Shown in pieces: positions 17,300-24,119 of a DNA stretch of 64,000 bases. Position numbers and translations under genes: made by a program. The DNA is taken from the NCBI GenBank assembly GCA_966211675.1, contig CBIHPK010000014.1, forward strand, positions 1 to 64,000, read 5' to 3'. The DNA comes from SCUS01 sp966211675. GTDB lineage: Bacteria > Myxococcota_A > Polyangia > Polyangiales > Ga0077539. Under the pieces are notes generated by a model. It was not told the DNA's origin. It made no database searches and saw nothing but the letters and a program-made list of their open reading frames with translations. Positions within the stretch are counted from its first letter, which is position 1; every line of letters starts with the position of its first letter.

Positions 17300-18811
17300 A
17301 TGTCAGACGCCGTGGAGCAGATCGACGTGGAGGAGGGGGACGCCCTGCTGGGCGCGATGGCCGCGTCGGCGCGGCCGAAGCTCGGCGCGGTGCTTCGGAT
17401 GGGTCTCGCGCTCTCCGGCGGCGGCTATCGCGCGGCGGCCTTCCACCTCGGGGTGATGGGCGTGCTCCACCGCATCGGGTTGCTGCCGACCGTGCGCGTG
17501 CTGTCGACGGTGTCGGGAGGGAGCATCGTGGGCGCCGGGTGGCTCGTCTCGCTGGCGGAGTCCAAGGGCTTTGCGGAGTTCGACGGGGCGTTTCGACGGT
17601 GGCTCTCGACGACCGACGTCGTCGCCCTCGCGGGGGCGAAGCTCTCGCGGGCGGGCGACGGCCGGACCCCGAGCCTCATCCGAGCGGCCGCGGCGGTGTA
17701 CGCGCAGAGCCCTGTGATCGGGACGTTCCGCTTCGGTGATTTCCGCGACGGCTTCCCGGTCGAGGACATCGTGATCAACGCCACGGAGTTCACCACGGGC
17801 AACGTCTTCCGCCTCACTCGCACGGCCTCCCTCCGGGCCGCGATCGGCAACCAGAAGGTCCCGGTGCCGCGCGAGGTGCTGGACCGCGTGAGGCTCGCGG
17901 ACGCGGTCGCGGCGTCGTCGTGCTTCCCGGGCGCGTTCGAGCCGCTGGTCTGGCCGACGGACTTCGACCTCGACGGCCTCGACGCGACGGTCGCCGCCGA
18001 GCCGGTCTATCTGATGGACGGCGGCATCGTCGACAACCAGGGGATCTCCAGCGTCGAGCTCGCCGTCACCCGAGCGGCCAACCGGGCTTCGCCGCTGGAC
18101 CTCGTGGTGATCTCGGACGTCTTCCAGCACGGACGCGACTTCCTCTCCGGGGCGCAGTCCGCCGCGTCGCCCGTGCCCAGCGTGATCCTCGCGCTGCTGC
18201 TCCTGGCGATCCTGCTCGGGCTGAACCTCGCCGTCGCGATCGCGACCTTCGTCCGCTCGGGCTTCTCCGCGGGGGCGGCTCTGTCCCTCTTCGTGGCCGC
18301 CGCGCTCGTGCTCCTCCCGCTGGTCGCGGGCGCGTCGGCCTGGCGGTCGCTCCGCAGGAGCGTCGCCGCGCGATGGAACGTCCTCCCCGTCCTCGGCGGC
18401 CTCGGCGTCGGGGACCTGCTGCAGGCGATGGCGACGCGCGCTCGCTCGGTGCTCGCCATCCTCTCCAACGTCTTCATGAAGCGGGTGCGCTCCCAGGAGT
18501 ACGGTCAGGTCCGCGACGTCCTGTCGAAGCGGGTGCGCTGCGTGAGGGTGTCGATCAACGACCACGAGCGCTGGAAGAACGACCCCGAGGTCACGGACGC
18601 CATGCGCGAGACCTGCCAGCGGGCCTTCGAGATGGCCACGACGCTGTGGTGCTCCGAGGCGGAGGTCGAGACGCTCGTCGCCGCGGGGCGCATCGCAGCC
18701 TGCAAGGCCCTGCTGGACGCCGCTCGGAAGGACGAGACGAAGGCGGCCTTCGCGGATGAGCTCGAGGCGCTCTGGCGCGAGCTGCGCGCCGCAGGCGCAG
18801 GGGGCAGATAG
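17300..18811 (+). CDS. patatin-like phospholipase with internal membrane segments
   Basis: 503 aa. The patatin core is clear: LALSGGGYRAAAFHLG (oxyanion loop, about 37-51), STVSGGSIVGAGW with the probable nucleophile Ser72, and the catalytic Asp in LMDGGIVDNQG (about 236-246). After the core are two hydrophobic segments (VPSVILALLLLAILLGLNLAV and LSLFVAAALVLLPLVAGAS), then a C-terminal region with a cluster of charged helices. It should hydrolyse membrane phospholipid acyl chains. The built-in helices suggest it stays on the inner membrane. The stop codon lies at the edge of the terminator that precedes the tRNA-Pro remnant. Confidence 0.87.
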   Translation: MSDAVEQIDVEEGDALLGAMAASARPKLGAVLRMGLALSGGGYRAAAFHLGVMGVLHRIGLLPTVRVLSTVSGGSIVGAGWLVSLAESKGFAEFDGAFRRWLSTTDVVALAGAKLSRAGDGRTPSLIRAAAAVYAQSPVIGTFRFGDFRDGFPVEDIVINATEFTTGNVFRLTRTASLRAAIGNQKVPVPREVLDRVRLADAVAASSCFPGAFEPLVWPTDFDLDGLDATVAAEPVYLMDGGIVDNQGISSVELAVTRAANRASPLDLVVISDVFQHGRDFLSGAQSAASPVPSVILALLLLAILLGLNLAVAIATFVRSGFSAGAALSLFVAAALVLLPLVAGASAWRSLRRSVAARWNVLPVLGGLGVGDLLQAMATRARSVLAILSNVFMKRVRSQEYGQVRDVLSKRVRCVRVSINDHERWKNDPEVTDAMRETCQRAFEMATTLWCSEAEVETLVAAGRIAACKALLDAARKDETKAAFADELEALWRELRAAGAGGR

Positions 18812-18813
18812 CG

Positions 18814-18852
18814 AAAGACCCCAGGAATCCGCTTGGATTCCGGGGGGTCTTT
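18814..18852. terminator. Rho-independent terminator after the patatin gene
   Basis: The inverted arms are AAAGACCCC plus GGAATCC, and GGATTCC plus GGGGTCTTT, around a GCTT loop with one small internal mismatch. They are followed by CTTTC on the plus strand and preceded by AAA, so the hairpin could work in both directions. It begins three bases after the patatin stop. It probably also was the original terminator of tRNA-Pro before the element inserted, because a similar hairpin lies at the same distance from the intact tRNA. Confidence 0.75.
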
Positions 18853-18857
18853 CTTTC

Positions 18858-18880
18858 GTCGGGGCGAGAGGATTTGAACC
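18858..18880 (-). repeat. tRNA-Pro 3'-end remnant: left attachment-site copy (23 bp)
   Basis: The 23 bases here are identical to 23977-23999, which cover the discriminator, acceptor 3' strand and most of the T-arm of the intact tRNA-Pro. The match stops abruptly at 18881 (GAGCTTG against TCCGACT), so no functional tRNA can be formed. An exact 3'-end tRNA copy at the far side of a small region of different content is the hallmark of integration by a tyrosine recombinase into a tRNA gene. Confidence 0.82.
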
Positions 18881-18978
18881 GAGCTTGTACGGGATCAAAC
18901 ATTCAGTGTCGTTCGCAAACGTCCAGAATCTCCGCGCTCGCGGGAGCCTCGGGCGGACGGTCGACGCGACCAGTGCAC

Positions 18979-19000
18979 GTTTGACTCCGCGTTTGACTCC
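18979..19000 (+). repeat. left inner repeat: two GTTTGACTCC units, 12-bp period
   Basis: GTTTGACTCC at 18979-18988, a GC spacer, and GTTTGACTCC at 18991-19000. The same arrangement, with a single base change, occurs at 23870-23891 in the same orientation, and weaker similarity (CCGGAG, then GCC spacing) continues for about 20 bases. In a circularised element the two copies would flank the core at roughly 80 and 100 bp, like integrase arm-binding sites. In the plus frame both also read LTPRLTP, so they may instead be remnants of a duplicated coding end. Confidence 0.55.
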
Positions 19001-19147
19001 CGCCGGAGTCGATCGCGCCGCGCTCTCGGGAGGCCGTCCGGAGCTCCAACGAGGGAAGTCCCCGGGGACATTGCCCGTCCCGCCGGAGGGCTCTCCAGCT
19101 TGGGGGTGGAGGCTGAACGGACGTACAGGTCGAGAAGGAGGTCTCCG

Positions 19148-19378
19148 ATGCACGACCACGCTCTCGACGACGACCGCGACCCCGCTGACACCTTCGACCC
19201 GACCCGCCACCTGATCTCCGACCGCGAGCTCGACCCGATCGCGGGCGGCCTCGAGTTCGCCGAGCAGGCGTTCCGCGGCCTGGTGCCCGACATGGATCCG
19301 CTGGCGCAGGAGATCGCCCGCCTCCTCGCGGCGTCCACCGCCTTCGCGGCCTGGCGCGGCGCCGCGAGGAGAACGTAG
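19148..19378 (+). CDS. small acidic protein of unknown function (element cargo)
   Basis: 76 aa. The ATG at 19148 has an excellent ribosome-binding site (AGGAGG, 6 bases before). The first half is Asp/His-rich (MHDHALDDDRDPADTFDP); the second half is a likely helical segment (LDPIAGGLEFAEQAFRGL, then MDPLAQEIARLLAASTAFAAW). No domain is recognised and there is no signal peptide. It is the first gene inside the left end of the tRNA-Pro element and is followed at 56 bp by another small gene on the same strand, so the two may form an operon. Confidence 0.62.
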   Translation: MHDHALDDDRDPADTFDPTRHLISDRELDPIAGGLEFAEQAFRGLVPDMDPLAQEIARLLAASTAFAAWRGAARRT

Positions 19379-19433
19379 CGTGGTGCGGCGCACGGCCCCT
19401 ACGACCGGCCGCGGAACGGCCGATAAGGGAGAC

Positions 19434-19646
19434 ATGCCCCACTCTGTGCCCCCCAGCCGCCGCGCCCAGCGTGTGCTCGAGCGCCTGGGCCTCCGGGTCC
19501 GCATCGTCGTCGAGCGGCCCGATGGCTCCCCGCCCACCGACGCGGACGTGGAAGCCGTGCGCCACGCGCTCGCCGAGTTCGACGACCTGGAGTCCCGCGC
19601 CGACCGGGCCGTCTCGCTCGCGGGCGCCTCTCGCGCGGACGGCTGA
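19434..19646 (+). CDS. small protein, paralogue of the product at 22461-22664 (element cargo)
   Basis: 70 aa, ATG with GGGAG five bases upstream. It aligns without gaps over about 51 residues with the minus-strand product at 22461-22664: both have RRxxRxLExLG, then DGxP, a VxA turn, and AEFDxxExRxxRA. This is predicted as an alpha-beta-alpha miniprotein (helix, hydrophobic RVRIVVERPDG strand, helix). Family and function are unknown. The duplication in inverted orientation at either side of the histidine kinase suggests the pair belongs to the element. Confidence 0.6.
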   Translation: MPHSVPPSRRAQRVLERLGLRVRIVVERPDGSPPTDADVEAVRHALAEFDDLESRADRAVSLAGASRADG

Positions 19647-19693
19647 GCCCGCGGTCCCTGGAGCCGAGCGGGCGCAGCGCCGCGTACCGCGGT

Positions 19694-19719
19694 CGGGCTT
19701 ACCAGATCCGGTAAGCCCG
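19694..19719. terminator. perfect hairpin between convergent genes
   Basis: The arms CGGGCTTACC and GGTAAGCCCG pair over 10 bp around a six-base loop (AGATCC). It lies after the small plus-strand gene ending at 19646 and before the stop of the minus-strand frame at 19765, the expected place for a bidirectional terminator. There is no U-tract on either side, so termination strength is uncertain and it could equally be a protein-binding palindrome. Confidence 0.5.
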
Positions 19720-19764
19720 CTCGCGCGCCCCCTCAGCCCCAGGGACCGCCCGCGCGAGCGGCGC

Positions 19765-20028
19765 TCACGCGACCTCCCGACCACGGATCGTACGGGCCAC
19801 CGCGACCGCGGCCTCGCGCGCGGTCCAGAGCCGGTCGGCGCGGTGGCCGTAGTGCGAGGTCGCGTCGTCGTTGCCGGCGTCGCGCGCCCGGAGGCCGTCC
19901 GCACGCGCATCGACCTCGGCGGCATGAGGGTGTTCGCCGCGGCGGTCGGAGAGCCACGCGGTGAAGTCCTCGTCCGCGGCGAGCTCCGCCTCGCGCGCGG
20001 CGAGCCGCTCCGACGAGCCTCTGGTCAA
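19765..20028 (-). CDS. possible small protein translationally coupled to the hybrid kinase
   Basis: 87 aa if read from the TTG at 20026-20028, which overlaps the kinase TGA stop by four bases (TTGA). The sequence (ERLAAREAELAADEDFTAW, then DRLWTAREAAVAVARTIRG) is helical, charged and has a plausible coding composition, but no ATG or GTG start exists downstream of the kinase stop and no family is recognised. It could be the tail of a gene truncated when the kinase arrived. It is listed with low confidence. Confidence 0.4.
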   Translation of the reverse strand: MTRGSSERLAAREAELAADEDFTAWLSDRRGEHPHAAEVDARADGLRARDAGNDDATSHYGHRADRLWTAREAAVAVARTIRGREVA

Positions 20029-21953
20029 GCCGCTTCTGACCGTTTCCGGCCAAGCACCTCGCGCACCTTGCGAGTCAGCGCCTCGGGCGAGAACGGCTTG
20101 GGAAGGAACGCCAATTCGGAGCCGAGCGCGCGCCGGCGAAGCATGGCGTCCTCGGTGTACCCGGACATGTAGAGAACGGGCACCTCGGGGCGCAGAGCAT
20201 GAAGCCGATCGGCGAGCTGGCGCCCCGTCATCTTGGGCATCACGACGTCGGTGAGCAGCAGGTCGACGTCCTTGCCGTGCAGCTCCCACTGAAGCAGCGC
20301 GTCGCCGGGGCCCGATGCGTCGAGCACCGTGTATCCGCTGCGTCTCAGGATCCGGGTCGCGACCGCGCGCACCTCGGTCTCGTCCTCGACGAGCAGGATC
20401 GTCTCGTTGCCGCGCGAATGGTCGCTCTCGATCGAGGGCGGCGCCGCCACCGGCAGCGCGATCGCGCGGTCGACGGGCGGCAGCAGGATGGTGAACGTCG
20501 CGCCGGCGCGCGGCTGGCTGGAGACTGCGATGGTCCCCCCGCTTTGCTGAACGATCCCGAAGACCGTGGAGAGGCCGAGCCCTGTGCCCTTCCCCGCCTC
20601 CTTCGTCGTGAAGAACGGTTCGAACATCCGCGCCTGCGTAGCCGCGTCCATTCCGCAGCCGTTGTCGCGGACCGAGAGCATCGCCTGGCGACCGATGCGT
20701 CCGCTCCGAATCGTCAGCTCACCCCCTTCGGGCATCGCATCACGCGCATTGACCGCGAGGTTCATCACGACCTGCTCGATCTGGCCCGGGTCGACGTAGA
20801 TGGTGCACGGCTGCGGATCGCGCATGATCGACAGCTCGATGTCCTCACCCAGGAGGCGCTGCAGCATCTTCTCCAGTCCGTCGACCACTTCGCCGAGATC
20901 GACGAGCCGCGGCTGCAGCACCTGCTGACGGCTGAATGCGAGCAGCTGTCGCGTGAGCACGCAGGCGCGGCGGCCCGCCTGGGCGATCTCCTCCAGGTCG
21001 GCGCGCACGGCCCCCTCGACCTCTCCGGAGATGAGATCGCAGTAGCTCATGATGACGGACAGCAGGTTGTTGAAGTCGTGCGCCACTCCCCCGGCCAGCC
21101 GGCCAATCGCCTCCATCTTCTGCGCCTGCCGCAGCTGCTCCTCGCTGTGCCGGAGCGCCTCTTCCGCATTCTTGCGCGCCGACAGGTCGGCGACGATGGT
21201 GATACACCGCTCCGCGTCGAGCATCGCCACGGCGACGAGGGCAGGCATGAGCGTGCCGTCCTTTCGACGCTTCGGCTTCTCGAAGGCAGCCGCGACGCCC
21301 CGGTCCATCAGCTGTTCGAGAGCGCCGCCGTCGGTCTCGGTGCTGTTCGGATCGTCCCTCCAGCGAATGACGCCGACGGACAGATCGTCGCGCGTGTAGC
21401 CAAGCATGGCCAGATAGGCGTCGTTGGCCTCCAGGACGTCACCATCGAGCCGCGTGATCGCAATCCCGATGATCCCCGACTCCGCGAGCCGCGCGAAGCG
21501 TCTCTCGCTCTCCCGCAGTGCCTGCATGAGCCGCTCGCGCTCGTCGTTCCGGGAGAGCACCGCCGTCGCCTCCCGCTCCGCGGTGACGTCGCGCACCATC
21601 GCGACGATCCCGACGCGATCCCCGTTGAGCTCCACCGGATGCCAGTCCACGAGCCACTGGCAGCGCTTGCCCGGCACAGCCGCGGTTTCGCCTGAAAGCT
21701 CGACGCCCAGCTCTGGCTCTCCCGTCGCGAGGATCCGTCTCCAGGTGTCCTCGAAGGGGTCGAGGTGGAGATCGGGGAGCAGGTCACGGGGGCGCTTGCC
21801 GACGTGCGCTTCCGGGGAGACGCCATTCATGTCCGCAAGCAGCTGATTGACCCGGACGAACCGCAGGTCGCGGTCGATGAAGGCGAGCCCAAGAGGAGCG
21901 CTCTTGAAGATGGCGTCCAGGAGCGCAAGGTTGCTGCCGCAGTCGAGGGTCAT
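20025..21953 (-). CDS. hybrid histidine kinase (PAS-PAS-HisKA-HATPase-receiver)
   Basis: 642 aa, soluble. Two PAS domains (about 10-125 and 150-265) precede the phosphoacceptor region QKMEAIGRLAGGVAHDFNNLLSVI. The ATPase domain follows (NLAVNARDAMPEGGEL, DNGCGMD, GKGTGLGLSTVFGI). The C-terminal receiver starts at about 520 (ILLVEDETEVRAVATRIL), with phospho-Asp in DLLLTDVVMPKMTG and Lys in FLPKPF. PAS ligands are unknown. It is the largest gene in the tRNA-Pro element and is related to the kinase at 56090-57640, sharing the VAHDFNNLL, GEDIE and DPGQIEQ blocks. Its bases look less GC-extreme than the neighbours, consistent with transfer. No phosphotransfer partner is encoded next to it. Confidence 0.92.
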   Translation of the reverse strand: MTLDCGSNLALLDAIFKSAPLGLAFIDRDLRFVRVNQLLADMNGVSPEAHVGKRPRDLLPDLHLDPFEDTWRRILATGEPELGVELSGETAAVPGKRCQWLVDWHPVELNGDRVGIVAMVRDVTAEREATAVLSRNDERERLMQALRESERRFARLAESGIIGIAITRLDGDVLEANDAYLAMLGYTRDDLSVGVIRWRDDPNSTETDGGALEQLMDRGVAAAFEKPKRRKDGTLMPALVAVAMLDAERCITIVADLSARKNAEEALRHSEEQLRQAQKMEAIGRLAGGVAHDFNNLLSVIMSYCDLISGEVEGAVRADLEEIAQAGRRACVLTRQLLAFSRQQVLQPRLVDLGEVVDGLEKMLQRLLGEDIELSIMRDPQPCTIYVDPGQIEQVVMNLAVNARDAMPEGGELTIRSGRIGRQAMLSVRDNGCGMDAATQARMFEPFFTTKEAGKGTGLGLSTVFGIVQQSGGTIAVSSQPRAGATFTILLPPVDRAIALPVAAPPSIESDHSRGNETILLVEDETEVRAVATRILRRSGYTVLDASGPGDALLQWELHGKDVDLLLTDVVMPKMTGRQLADRLHALRPEVPVLYMSGYTEDAMLRRRALGSELAFLPKPFSPEALTRKVREVLGRKRSEAA

Positions 21954-22200
21954 GCGAACTCGTCTGGAGCAAGCAGTGTGCTCAGGCAGCCCGGGCGTCG
22001 GCGAACGCGATTCTTGCGCAACTCCCGCCCGCCAGAATCGACCGGCGCGCAGATGCTGCGCCTCGACGAACCTCCTGCGTGCCGTCCAGCGTCCGATCCC
22101 TCGTATAGGCGACCATATTCCTCCATGCGAATTGAATCCAACGCGGGATTACGGCCAAGGTAGATCGCTCTCGTGAAGATATGCGCGTAACTCCACCTGG

Positions 22201-22416
22201 GTGGAGGCGCACCACCAGCTCGGCGCGACGGACGACGTGCAGCTCGCGCGGGTGATGGCGGCGCTGCGGCTCGCGGCCGGGCTCGCGGGCGACACCGACC
22301 GTGTGCACCTCGCGCTGCGCGGCCGGGGCGGGCACTGGGTCGACGCCTGGGCGACCGTGGGCCCCGGGGATGACCCGCGGCCGGTGATGACCGTGATGGT
22401 CGAAAGCGAGGACTGA
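22201..22416 (+). CDS. short unknown open frame with coding-like composition (element cargo)
   Basis: 71 aa from a GTG with no good ribosome-binding site; an in-frame stop lies at 22174-22176, so it cannot extend far upstream. The sequence (DVQLARVMAALRLAAGLAG, then VHLALRGRGGHWVDAWATVG and MTVMVESED) looks like one helix followed by two strands. No family is recognised. It may be a genuine small protein or the 3' end of a gene broken at the GC-poorer region just upstream (21954-22200). Confidence 0.4.
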   Translation: MEAHHQLGATDDVQLARVMAALRLAAGLAGDTDRVHLALRGRGGHWVDAWATVGPGDDPRPVMTVMVESED

Positions 22417-22460
22417 GGCGCCGTGGGGGGAATCTCGGCGCCGCACGGGTCGATCCGTGC

Positions 22461-22664
22461 TCATCCCGACCGCGGCGCGCGCTCCTCCCGTGCCTCCTGC
22501 GCGTCGAACTCCGCCACCACCCGGGCGCACGCGGCCACTTCGGCCGTCGACAGCGGTTCCCCGTCGAGGTGGGAGAGTATGAGCTCGCAATGGATGCCCA
22601 GTTCCTCAAGCGCGCGCCGGAGGCGTCGGGTGGCGTCGATGATGGGACGCGCTGGGGTGGGCAC
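22461..22664 (-). CDS. small protein, paralogue of the product at 19434-19646 (element cargo)
   Basis: 67 aa from GTG at 22662-22664, with GGAGAG upstream on the minus strand. Residues about 12-62 (RRLRRALEELGIHCELILSH, then DGEPLSTAEVAACARVVAEF) align ungapped with the plus-strand small protein at the other side of the histidine kinase. The DGEPLSTAEV turn and the AEFDAQEAREERA C-terminal helix are shared features. Function is unknown; a dimeric regulator or anti-something miniprotein is conceivable but nothing in the sequence proves it. Confidence 0.58.
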   Translation of the reverse strand: MPTPARPIIDATRRLRRALEELGIHCELILSHLDGEPLSTAEVAACARVVAEFDAQEAREERAPRSG

Positions 22665-22879
22665 AGCGTCAGCTCTCCGCCGTGCTTCATGGCGGTGCGA
22701 GGCGCCGACCTTCACGGAATCGCCAACGGACGACGTGGCGGGCTGCCGAAGAAGAATGCCGGAGCGGTCCGCTGCGCGAGCCTTGGGGGGGAAGGACGAC
22801 TCGCGCGGGTCCGCCCCGGCGAGAGGCGAGGTATCACCGAGCGGGGCGCCGCCGAAGGAATCGGCAGCGCGTCGCAAGG

Positions 22880-23359
22880 TCAGTCGTGGACGGTGGCGTC
22901 GGCCGCTCCGCCGTCCGACTCGGGACACGCTGCCAGGCACTCCACCTGGCGGGCGGCGCAGGGCACGGGGTCGTTGGCGTGGCCGAGCTCGTGGCACTGG
23001 TGGCCGACGCCGCCGTCGTGGTCGTCGTAGGGGTGACAGCGACTGCCGAGGAGCGCGCAGACCGGGTCCCGCGGACCGGCGTCGGCCGAGGCATCTGTGG
23101 ACGCATCGGCGCCACCGTCGGTCGCGACGCAGACGCCGAAGCATGCCGCGCGCTGGGCGACGCACATGGCGTTGCTGGTCTCCCGACTCTCGGCGGTCTC
23201 GTGACACTCGTGGATGGGGCCCGAGCCCGGGTCGAGCGGATGGCAGCGCTCGACGATCGCGTCGCAGTCCGGCTTCGCGGAGGTAGGGACCGCATCGTCC
23301 TTGCACGCGCTGAGAGCGAGAGTGAGGCCGAGGGTTGCGAGCAGGAAGGGACTGCGCAT
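22880..23359 (-). CDS. Cys/His-rich lipoprotein with an internal duplication (element cargo)
   Basis: 159 aa. The N-terminus MRSPFLLATLGLTLALSAC is a lipoprotein signal with lipobox ALSAC. The mature part holds two copies of a Cys/His module: C..IVERCHPLDPGSGPIHECHE followed by CVAQRAACFGVC, and C..LGSRCHPYDDHDGGVGHQCHE followed by CAARQVECLAAC. They are separated by an Asp/Ala-rich linker (ASTDASADAG). The regular Cys-His-Pro-x-Asp and Cys-His-Glu elements suggest metal binding or a disulfide-knitted fold; no CxxCH haem site is present. I have no family name for it. Confidence 0.72.
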   Translation of the reverse strand: MRSPFLLATLGLTLALSACKDDAVPTSAKPDCDAIVERCHPLDPGSGPIHECHETAESRETSNAMCVAQRAACFGVCVATDGGADASTDASADAGPRDPVCALLGSRCHPYDDHDGGVGHQCHELGHANDPVPCAARQVECLAACPESDGGAADATVHD

Positions 23360-24051
<692 letters not shown>

Positions 24052-24119
24052 TGAAGGGAGACGCGTTGTACGCGCCACCCTCCGACCCTGTCAAGACAAT
24101 CGTCAGCGCCCGGCGCAGC

